Assembly (NCBI GenBank): GCA_050084515.1
Contig: CM114271.1
Coordinates: 41,974,001-42,038,000 of the forward strand
Direction: 5' to 3'
Source: Blasia pusilla
Taxonomy: Eukaryota; Marchantiophyta; Marchantiopsida; Blasiales
Length of the DNA stretch: 64,000 nucleotides
In this document: positions 54,931 to 64,000 of the stretch, one piece after another
Numbering within the stretch: position 1 is the stretch's first letter
Layout of the letters: every line of letters starts with the position of its first letter
Translations under genes and position numbers: made by a program
The notes under the pieces: generated by a model
Database searches by the model: none
What the model was told of the DNA's origin: nothing
Seen by the model: only the letters and a program-made list of their open reading frames with translations

Positions 54931-55868
54931 TACGCCCATTATCTATTCCCATCATGCTACTTCTGGGGAATATAGTATTCTACAATCGACTTGAGGCACA
55001 CGTCAAAGTGATCCCATGGGTGGGCCACTCTTTGCCATTGCCCATTTTCGTGCCCTTCGAGCATCAGCACAACCATTTCCATCTTGTCTTTTCCGTTCTA
55101 TTGCTGATGACACTCACATTATACATCCTCCTTCTGAAGTGGTTCCTGCTTATACCCATTTTGTGGAGCAACTCTCTTTCTTAAACCTTAAAGTCCAACC
55201 TAGTAAATGTGGATTATGGTCTCCTTCTTGCCTTCCCTCAACATTCACCCCCATCTACTCCTGATTTTCCCATCTATATTGAAGGGGTTAGAGTTCTTGG
55301 GGTCCCGATTGGCTTCATCGACTATGTCTCAAAGTTCTTGGATGAGGCCCTTTAATTTGAAAGACGTGGAATGGCTTCATTTGTTACCTCATCTAGGAGA
55401 TCCCCAAGTGGCTTATGGGATTCTCTCCCAATGTTTTCTACGACATCCTTCCTACCTTCTTCGCACTTGTCCTCCCACTTCAAGGTTCTTACATCGGTTG
55501 GCATCTTTTGACGCTTCTATCTTGGCAACTTTTGGTCAACTTCTTGGCCCGAATACCTTTGAGGAGAGGATGGTGTCTTGCCTATTTCTTTTGGAGGGGT
55601 GGGACTGTCCTCCACAATCGCAGTTGCTCCGGCAGCCTTTTTGGGGAGTTGGGCGTTGGTAGCACCGATTATGGCTTCTAGGTTTCTCCAAGGAGATACA
55701 CCTATCTTGATGGATCATATCGCCCATGTAGAGGAGGGGGACTTATTATTTCAACAAAAACTAAGATCTGCACGAACTCTTCTTCCTCTTGCTACACAAG
55801 CAATTCTATCCCCTTTCTGTCAACTGATTACGGAAGGGCTTGATCGACTTCAAGAGCATATCTCATAG
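54931..55868 (+). pseudogene. LINE copy C RT C-terminal part and linker
   Basis: 'STRGTRQ'-type motif B reads 'GTRQSDPMGGPLFAIAHF' (the usual Gly before Asp is Ser), motif C is 'SIADDTHIIHP', then 'NLKVQPSKCGLWSPS' and 'GVRVLGVPIGFIDYV'. Then 'EWLHLLPHLGDPQVAYGILS' and the conserved 'MPISFGGVGLSSTIA' and 'AFLGSWALVAPIMASRFLQG' (55578-55868). Frames change near 55270 and 55550. The catalytic ADD is present but the RT is split from its N-terminal half by the copia insertion. Confidence 0.82.
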
Positions 55869-56741
55869 AATCTGCATCAAATCAACTTTTCCATCATTCT
55901 CTCCGAGGCATCCTCTGACGCTAATCGAGCTCATCTACGTTCATGTGTGGGTACTGGAGCAAGGGCGTGGCTTACTGCAAATCCTCTTATTCTTCCATTT
56001 CATCTTCGTTGAAGTATATTCTTGAAAGCTTTGCGGTTATGTCTTGGACTTCCCCACCCTTCTCTCTTAGGTGTGTTGAATTGTGTATGCGGGGATCCCA
56101 TTGATGCCAAGGGTATCCATATTCTCCGATGTGCACATGGTGGAGAATGAACGGCCACACATGATGTCATTAGAGAGGCGGTAGCATCAGGTGCTTGTAC
56201 TGCAAGATACACCGTTGGGCAAGAGCAAATCCATGTCCTACCTTCAACCACACAAGCAAACTCTCGTCGAAGAGTGGATCTTGTTATGTCTCGAGGTGGA
56301 ATCCGGACACTAGGTGATGTGGTGGTTGCTAATCCAACACGTTCTGACTTGGTATTTTGAGCCGCACATACCAAAGGTTTGCCGACCGAAGCTGCAGCAA
56401 GAATCAAGGAGTTAAGTTATGTTGTGAGACATGTGACTGATGGATTTATTCCTTTTGCAGTGGAAGTATTCGGTCATTTACATTTGTCTTTTGATACTTT
56501 CCTGAAAACATGTGCTCACCATTCCCTCGAGAATCATCACCTTGTTCCTTCCCATAATCCTTCTCTCTCGATAGTTACTACTTATTTTCGGCAATGCATC
56601 TCAGTGGCCTTACAATGTGCACAAGCCTTGGCATTGATACGTCGTGCGGAGGGTCGCTCGCCTCGTCGTCCATTCACATCTGACCAACCACTCGTATTCT
56701 TGTCATATTTGTTTCAGGCTATCAATCATGTAGCTCGTTGA
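55869..56741 (+). pseudogene. LINE copy C CCHC motif and nuclease-like domain
   Basis: Read through stops: 'NCVCGDPIDAKGIHILRCAH', then 'RRVDLVMSRGGIRTLGDVVV', 'ANPTRSDLVF' (stop at about 56359), and from 56379 'PTEAAARIKELSYVVRHV', 'GFIPFAVEVFGHLHLSFDTF' and 'TYFRQCISVALQCAQALAL'. The C-x-C...H...C motif and the D...DVVV...K spacing match copy B. A stop at 56149 (in 'GGE' then stop) and one near 56359 inactivate it. Final coding residues are 'AINHVAR', stop at 56739-56741. Confidence 0.78.
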
Positions 56742-56875
56742 GTCGATGTTTGCGTTGGCTTGTTGCCATTTTCCTTTTACATTCTTTTATGCATTTTTTA
56801 CTCCTCTTTTGAATTGTTATTACTTTTTTCTATCTTCTTTTGAAGTTTATTTTATAATAAAGTAGATATATTTTA

Positions 56876-58493
56876 AATTTAACTTCTTAAAATGATATAT
56901 GTAAGTCGGAAAGGAGTCCTTAAGAGACAAATATCAAAGGTAAAAAAAATTCTTAAAATATTTCGTCTCTCATAAATATATATTTTTTAAATGAAAACAT
57001 TTAAAACACATATTACATAACATAAAATGTTTAAATATCTTATCCATCTTCTTTAACGGAAAATATATAGATGTCACTAAGATGTGACCCGAAGAGAATG
57101 CGAAAGAACCGAACAGTCTGGAAAGTACGTCGTGTAACTTTGTTCTTGTAGTAAGTTTCGTTTGTACCACGACATCCATTTTGGCACGGCAACTTGGCGG
57201 CTGGCATCCTGCCTTGATTTCAGTTCGTACGTGTTTCGGGGGACTGACGCTTGGCCCGGTCGATCAGATCGGAACCACTCTACTATAAACACGTGTCGAT
57301 ATCAACCGATCGCTGGATGTGACTCATGTGAAGTGCGAAATCAGATACTAGTTATTCTCAATAAAGTCACGGACGGACTTCCACTGCGTTCTACTTTTGC
57401 ATCTACTTTCATTAAGCATAAATAATTACTGCTTACTGAACAGTTAATTAAGGACCTGTGCGGGAAATTAAAAAGGATTTGAATAGCTAGTTTGTAAGAA
57501 TATTAAAAAAAGGTTTTTTTAATAATATATCCAATTTCAGTAAGACAATTTTTCATATATTTTTTTTGTTAATAGTCGAAGAATAACTTATTCCTTTCCC
57601 AATCCCCGTCTTTCAATAAGTAAATAAAATAAAATCATTTATTTTCTTGAATTTTTTTCCAAAAAAAGAATTTATATTTTATTTCAATTTAAAATATATA
57701 TATAATATTTCTTCCATTATTTTGAAGAATAATTCTTGTCCCATTTGTGTCCAATTCTCTTTTTCATTTTTCCCCAAATCGTAAATTATTTTTTCCCTCA
57801 AACCTAAAATTTAAATATTTTTGTCATAATTTTTTTATATGAACATTGAAAAAATAATTTTAAATTTTAAAATGAGAAAAGATAATAAAAATGAATGATA
57901 GAAGATTTCATACGAAAGATGTTTGAATCTGAGTTAATTATTATTATTTATAAATTTATGAATTAAAATTTTTATTTGATCATTAAAATCTTACCCATTC
58001 TTTTTTTTGCTTAGTATAGGGTAGATTTTTTCAAAAAAAATCATGCGTATCATCCTTGCACAAGGCCATGCAAATCTTCTCGGTATATATCGTTCCAATT
58101 TTATCGGAACAATAAAATTCATGAATCAATCATGGAAAAATCTGATAGGTGTCATTCATTCATTCATTCATGGTCTTCAAAGTGAACTAACGCCCTTGAG
58201 TGTATGATTAAGAGAGGATGAATTTGGCTTCCTTCCATTATCACCTATCTTTTGAGGTTTATTTAGACACATGTCAATTAGAGGGAAGAAGTTAAATTAA
58301 AAAGTAAGAAGAAATGATTAAATTAAGAAGAGATTTAAGTTAAATGAAGAGGGGAAACGAGCACCAACTCCGCGAATAATCAAATGTCACTTTTTCCAAC
58401 ATATGACTTCTTACTTACATTTTTTAAAGTGATATTAAGGATTCCTACTTCACCAAAATTTAGAATTTTGGGCCCATATCCACAATATTATCA
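56876..58493. other. AT-rich intergenic DNA
   Basis: Very AT-rich (especially 57440-58020) with a GC-richer patch at about 57060-57420. The open frame 57162-57425 has no recognisable domain. Nothing is called. Confidence 0.4.
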
Positions 58494-60658
58494 TCAACCA
58501 CCATCTTTTTGGCCGAATTGAGGAGAGGAAGGAGCTGTTCTACCATGACAAGCACCATTAGGCCAATACCAACATGATGGATTGTTAATAGGTCTTAGAG
58601 GCCTACTATCTTCTTTGGATGGAGACAAAACACATCCGTTGACCAAAGAGAAGATGCATGACACAAATGAAAATAAAGGTCGAGTTCTATTGGGGGATAA
58701 GACTAATAAAGATGCAAGAGGTGTTTTGAATGACCTAAATAAAGGTTGTAATATTAGTTTTGATAGGATTGGGGAGAGTTCCAATTGCCTTGTACATAGG
58801 AGCGTTATTACCATAACCTTTTGTGGGGAGAGTGCTTTGGATAATAGCAAAGTTATTCTTGTCCATTATAGTTGGGGAGTTTAATTATGAATTCCTAAAA
58901 AACTTTTGATTTGGAATCCGAATACAACATTTTGAAGGGAAACATCAACACTTGTCTAAGGAGCATGAGAGACTAAAGAGAGAGATGGAGAGGATTCTAA
59001 ACAATGTAGTGGATCCAAATACCACCAACTATGCTTCTACAATGCTAGCACCAACACCTCTCACTCCAAGCATTCAAGAGAAAGATATTCCAAATTATAT
59101 GAGGGCGATCGCCATAGCTAAAGGAAGGATCCTCACACAAAAAAATGGCCAAAATGTATCATTTGCTTCAACCCGATTACCGTAGAAGGTTGTTATGTGA
59201 CAAACATATGTAAAATCTGTTATTGGCATCCATACTATCTTGAAAAAGCCATGTTATCATCACACATGTGTCAAACGTGTAGAAAACCTTGGTTAGTAAG
59301 GTTGTATCATCTTTCTGGCATATCTTTCTATCCGCCTGATAGTAATGCACTAACTTTGTATCGTAAGCGATCGTAAGAGCAAGAGAATTTCACTTTCAGT
59401 TTGGAACATTGTAACTTGAGATCAAATTATAACCTTGAAGTGAACAAAGATGGGGTGCTTCAAGGAGAAAATCTCATGGCAACAAAGAATTGATCGAGAG
59501 ATACGATCATGGCTCATTGAGATGTACAATCAAGGAGAGCTTATTCACGAAATTTCCATGGATCTCCAAAATTAAGAGGCGCAGAACTTCTTCTTTAGGC
59601 AGGGGTCAAATCCACAAGAAGTCTCGAATGCCCTCAACACATCTCTTCAGCAAGTTCTAAACGATCATCAAAATCCATTGATGGATGATCCTGTCTTGAG
59701 GATACTCGAATTGATCTTGCCACTTTTCTTATTGCAACATATTCCTCAAAGGATGAAAGGGGGATATCCACCATATATCATTATCCCCATGAATGCATGA
59801 GGAATTTATCAGATTCTTTGAAAGAGATTGTGTTGCAACCCTCATGACCAAACGAGCGCCAAGCGGAACATCAAAAATCTAGTGGGCTCACACGCGCTTG
59901 GATGATTTGCGCGTTGGAGAGGTTTCTTGAAGGAGATACAAGATATGGTACGCAAACAAGGTTGAACTTTTCATGCGTTTATGGTCGTGACTAGGAAGCC
60001 TAAACCAAATGTGGACCAAAACTTAAGAGGAGTGGAGTCTAGGAAGAGAGGTTGCCAAAGAGGTGAAAATTGGATTTGAACGTGGCTAGTGTTTGGGATT
60101 TCTACTATATTTTGGACCATAAATTTTAGTCCTAAGATGTTTTTGGGACAAGAAGTTGGCGTTGGAAAGCTTATGCAAAATTTATTCCAATGCACTCAAG
60201 ATGTGAGCAATTGCATAAGCAGAGACTAGGAAACTTCGCAAAAATGACTAAAGAGGGAGTTGGGTTGAGGGCCAAGAAGAGGGGCCGGAGAGTCTTTTCT
60301 CAAAAGATAGGGGTAGGGCAGAGAACCCCATGAGTACTAGTAATGGGGAAGGTCTCCATGAATGCTTGGGACTCAAATCTCACTTTGGGATGCCGCGTGG
60401 CGAACCAAGGGCATGGAATGGATTGGGAATTTGGTGTTGGGAGTTGAAACTTGAACCAAGTCCAATAGAGTGGATTTCGGAGGCCACTATTGGATTCCAA
60501 CCCACAACTCATTTAATTGCCTCTTGGTTAAGCACTCATGCGAGGTCCATTGGATAATTGGGACCATCAAGCGTACGAAGGCTATTTTAGGTGCCTTGAC
60601 TATCCAAAAAGTCTATCCCAAGTCTCGGAAGACTTGCCCGTGTTGGGAAGTGAGGAAC
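58494..60658. other. Intergenic DNA with unrecognised decayed coding sequence
   Basis: Open frames 58582-58884, 58952-59185 and 59450-59800 have protein-like composition but no recognised domain. 59450-59800 is listed separately. 60001-60650 contains G-rich, repetitive sequence with no clear frame. Confidence 0.3.
59450..59800 (+). pseudogene. Unrecognised 117-codon frame with one internal stop
   Basis: ATG at 59450 opens a frame with an Arg/Glu-rich helical start ('MGCFKEKISWQQRIDREIRS', 'WLIEMYNQGELIHEISMDLQN'), a TAA at 59573-59575, then continuation ('EVSNALNTSLQQVLNDHQNP', 'LMDDPVLRILELILPLFLLQ', 'GGYPPYIIIPMNA') to a stop at 59798-59800. The smooth amphipathic composition across the single stop suggests a decayed coding sequence, perhaps gag or a plant gene. 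I do not recognise the family. Confidence 0.3.
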
Positions 60659-61790
60659 TATTGAAGATTCACTTACAATCAAGCTCATTCGACAATCGAA
60701 TTTCTATATTTTGTACTCAAACGAAGTAGAAAAGCTTATTCTTGGTCACTTAGTTAAACACAATTAGTCTATGGTTAGTTAATCATAATTAGACTATGGT
60801 TAGTTAATCACAATTAGTCTAACTATGGTTAGCTAATCATAATTAGTCTAACTATGGTTAGTTAATCATATTTTGTCTAAATCAGGACTATAGTTAGGAT
60901 TAGTGTTAGGGTTGCTTTTACATGCCCTATATAATTAAGAAGGGGACTAACCTCCACTCATTCTCTTACTGCAAAATTTCATTCTCCATGGTGGTATGTG
61001 AGAGTTGTTTCCCACCATATATGCTTCTTTAGTAGTTTTCTACATTATATCAGAACGATAGGAGAACATCACTTGAAATTCTTGGTGTTCAAAAAGAGAA
61101 GAGAGGCAAGAGAAGGAAAATTTCAATTTGGGAGAAGGAAATTTCTTTTAGAGCTAGTGGCAAAAGATTTCATGTGGAGCTGTGACGATGATAAAATTTT
61201 GAAGGTGTTTTTTTGGGCTTTCTCGATCGATTAAGAAATCTGGGTCCGTAATGATTAGAATGACACGAATGGTGGATCAAATTTTCTTGTGGAACTCACC
61301 GAGAGCTTTCCAACGCATCCAAATTCGCTTGATTCTGACATTTTGAGCTCCTGCAATAGCAATTTTAGTATAGGAAAGTGCAATTGGTGAAGGAAAGTTG
61401 TGAAGTTTGCTCTGAATAGGCCAATTTTGACTAGTTCTTCCATACAATTGGTCAATTTTGGAAAATATCATATCAATTTCTATTTAGGAGTGGTCTTTCT
61501 ATGCTTCAATTGGAGTAGTGGAGAGCCTGAAATTATGTCTTCATGAGTAAAATCATTTTTCATGAAGTATTTCTCAATAGCAATCACAAGTGAGAAGCTA
61601 TATAAGCAGAACTACAATGTCTTGAAGTTTCAAATGAAAAAAATTCTCATGGGTCGAGAAGTATGGGTGATTTTTATAGGTGATGAATCCCAGCCATGAG
61701 GTGACTCCATAGACTTGAATATCCACGCTTGGAACAAGCGCGTAAGGCAAAAAATCCACTATATTATAGATGTACATCAAATCCTTGGCA
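60659..61790 (+). mobile_element. Copia fragment: expanded 5' LTR plus start of gag
   Basis: Third member of the copia family. The LTR runs from TATTGAAGATTC (60659) to TTTTCTACA (61044), 386 bp, longer than its relatives because of a tandem array. A degraded primer site TTATATCAGAACG follows, then the leader and gag start ('AITSEKLYKQNYNVLKFQMK', 'ILMGREVWVIFIGDE', 'LNIHAWNKRVRQKIHY'), with stops. Similarity stops at about 61775-61790. No second LTR is found, so it is a truncated copy. Confidence 0.8.
60763..60870 (+). repeat. Tandem array in the copia LTR (4 units of 25-29 bp)
   Basis: Units 60763-60787, 60788-60812, 60813-60841, 60842-60870, consensus ATTAGTCTAACTATGGTTAG followed by TTAATCATA. 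The other LTRs of the family have one or two such units, so this is a local expansion. Confidence 0.85.
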
Positions 61791-63818
61791 CGCTTGTTGG
61801 TTAATTTATTCCTATGCTTAGAATAGATAAACCATAACTACTCCAATTTCTATTCGCTGAAGAGGGAGAGACCTCTTGTGCTAATATTGACTTTGCCAAA
61901 GAGGACTATGTTGGGGCACCTTGACCGTGTGTGTATGGTTGAAATAATATCAACCATGTCCATAGCTTTGGACATTGTCATAAAAAAACCCGCGATGCCT
62001 TCTATCCACTGGGCCATGGAATAATAGGAAAAGAATGGGTCTCTTCCATTATCACAAATATATGGCCATAAATACGCCCCATCATTGGTTTATGACCATC
62101 ACACTCTCTCAACGGAATACTATTGGGAGAATCATAATAAACAACTTTTCATCTTCTACCAAAAAATCACCATTGGCCACAATAATCTCAATCTCTCTTT
62201 CCTTCTCCTTTTGCCTTGTATTCCTCCTATTGAAATACTTCCTAAAAGCATTTGTGATAACCATGGCATGGACGCCTCCCTCAATTCTAAGATATTTCAT
62301 TCCATCATAAAGTTTGTTGCAAAGCGTGTACTAGTAGAAATAAAAATTTGTCTCTTCATTGGGTTGGTAAGGGGCTAATATATCCATCTAGACATTAAAT
62401 AGGAGGCTACTCTTTCTCGTCTCATGAATTTTTTTTAATCAATGTTGTATCCCGATCTCTTGATAAATCTATTAATCTTTCCATAGGTACTAGAAGTATA
62501 TGTCTAAGCTCTGTCAGTTGTGGTAATCTAATGGTTCTTGCAACCTTTTCTAGTTCCCTTACTACCTCTGATTTTGTAAGCTTGTGTTCATTGAATTCTA
62601 CCCTCTTGAATAGCAGTGTATCTTTTTCAATGATTCCTTTTGTCGATGATTGATAGAAAAAGAGTTACATAGTAGTGAATACATACATGTTATGCCTAAG
62701 AGTTTTGCCCATTAACAAGAAAATCTAAGGGAGTGAAATTTCCCAAAATCTGAAGGTTCTTTCTACTTGACACTCTGGACAACATAACATATGTCAAACC
62801 AAAATTGAAAGCATGCTTCAAGACAACCAAACATGACTTTCAAAGTGTACCTTGTGTGTAACTTAGAGTAAGGTGCTATATATGGAATACAAATTTGTGT
62901 TGACAAAACTTTGGAACGAGCTCACTATGAACTAGTACATATTCATACTACGAGAGCCTAATCTTGTTATGCAAAGTAGTATTACTTGAAGAGTGCACAA
63001 AAGAACTCATGCTTAGGAAATGTAACTCTATATACTCGCAAGGATATTCTTTCATATACAAAGATGGAGAAAAAGATAATCTAGTACTAATTGTAGAGCA
63101 AATCCAATTGTCATTAGAGGAATAAAAAAGTAAACCTTTTGATTAATAATGAAATAAGCCAAAATGTATTAATTAAACAAGAAGGTATGACTAACCTTAA
63201 GTTGTTGCCTAAATTTTTGGGATGACATTCACTCCTATTGTAGGTGGGAAATTTCCGCAACATGAATTGTGATGAATGCCAACCATCGAAATAAAAATTT
63301 AAGTCATTGTGGGGTATTACCTACCTTTCCCATAATTTATAAAAGTGACCATGGTCTAAAGGAACAAATAGATTCACAGTTCTTGCTTGAGAATATATGA
63401 GGAAAAGGAAAAGAATACAAGGGTGTTGTTTGACAAATTGAGTAGAGGCTTGCAAACATAATTATATAAATGAATGTTGACAACACATAATCTATGGTTG
63501 TTTAATGATCCTTGTTGCACTACAAAAAAACACTTACGAGAAGTGAAGACACAAGAACATTGAAGTTATGTCTGTCATAATCTTACTCTCGAGAGAATGT
63601 TATCAACTGATAAGTTTTTTTGCTTTTAAGAGAAATTTAGGTAGAGGGTCACTTCCACATTGAAATCGTGACATAATAGACTAAGAAAATATAGAGAGAT
63701 GAACCTACCAAGTGGATTGCAAGTGGCAAAAAACTACTAAGATAAATATAAAATGCGTGATAAAGGCCAAAATTTTTGAAAAGCCCCTACTAATTTTCCA
63801 ATATGAATTCATAAACAA
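61791..63818. other. AT-rich intergenic DNA, unrecognised
   Basis: Open frames at 62035-62310 and 62085-62378 (91 and 97 codons, overlapping) are not recognised. The rest is AT-rich without a gene. Confidence 0.35.
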
Positions 63819-64000
63819 GGTTGCATGTGGACAAAGTCCGTGTCCATGGACATGTCCGTCCAATGGAAAGACTTGTCCGTATGGGCCCCACCTTTCCTTT
63901 CTTCCTCATTCCCCTTACTTGCCTCCGTGTTCCATACTCCTCCATTTCTTCCTCCCTCCACTTCAACCTCCACTCCCTCCTCCCTCATTACTCCTCTCAT
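63819..64000 (+). repeat. Dispersed repeat with GTCC-rich ends, copy 3 (cut by the window end)
   Basis: Starts AAGGTTGCATGTGGACAAAG, then GTCCGTGTCCATGGACATGT, GACTTGTCCGTATGGGCCCC and the pyrimidine-rich centre, as in copies at 20819 and 31785. Its end lies past 64000. Confidence 0.8.

Larger units (their letters stand above)
54926..56875 (+). mobile_element. R2-like LINE copy C, 3' half
   Basis: Continuation of the LINE after the copia insertion, through the rest of RT, linker, nuclease-like domain and 3' UTR. The 3' end lies near ...TTATTTTATAATAAAGTAGATATATTTT at 56843-56875, the same as the ends of copies A and B. Confidence 0.87.

Noticed and set aside
1-64000. CRISPR arrays, bacterial operons, rRNA genes, organelle DNA insertions
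   Set aside because: No spaced short repeats, no ribosomal RNA motifs, no bacterial gene organisation and no recognisable plastid or mitochondrial genes were seen.

Overview
This 64 kb window looks like nuclear DNA of a land plant, probably a non-flowering one (bryophyte, lycophyte or fern grade). Two spliced plant-type genes support this: a Rab21-class small GTPase (Rab21 is, to my knowledge, missing from the usual RabA-H set of flowering plants) and an organelle-targeted peptide deformylase. A tRNA-Asp gene has eukaryotic internal promoter boxes, and most of the remaining recognisable sequence is decayed plant-type transposable elements. The organism assignment is inference; no species is named.

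Layout. 1-3.9 kb: Ty3/gypsy debris, with RNase H, then integrase ending in a PHD finger, then a gag piece of the same superfamily. 4.5-11.2 kb: a hAT transposase relic split by a complete but dead Ty1/copia element (5533-10758). 12.6-14.4 kb: the Rab21 gene in six exons, followed by a miRNA-precursor-like foldback (15417-15550) and a 243-bp tandem duplication. 17-25 kb: AT-rich intergenic DNA with a gypsy relic, a dispersed repeat, a 5'-truncated LINE (copy A) and three long perfect inverted repeats. 26.0-28.1 kb: peptide deformylase in four exons with a TATA box and a poly(A) signal. 28-36.5 kb: intergenic DNA with another palindrome, a gypsy gag relic and a GC-richer stretch with a foldback. 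36.5-40.6 kb: a decayed Helitron. 41.9-44.3 kb: LINE copy B. 47.6 kb: tRNA-Asp(GTC). 49.0-56.9 kb: the most complete LINE (copy C), split by a second copia element (50667-54925). 60.7-61.8 kb: a third copia LTR with the start of gag. 63.8-64.0 kb: third copy of the dispersed repeat.

How the parts relate. Rab21 (endosomal trafficking) and peptide deformylase (removal of N-formyl groups from organelle-made proteins) are independent housekeeping-type genes. The transposons are nested, which orders events: hAT before copia in the left cluster, and LINE before copia in the right one. Both copia insertions have 5-bp target duplications, and these place the LTR ends at TA...CA rather than the usual TG...CA. 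The three LINE copies combine an N-terminal zinc finger, a reverse transcriptase, a late CCHC-type motif and a restriction-enzyme-like nuclease region. That is an R2-like plan, unlike the L1 and RTE lines that dominate plants.

Most promising leads: the PHD finger on the gypsy integrase, the R2-like LINE family, the paired hairpins at 24.07-24.18 kb whose loops are complementary, the miRNA-like foldback behind Rab21, and the TA...CA copia LTRs. All homology calls are from reading the sequence; no searches were run.
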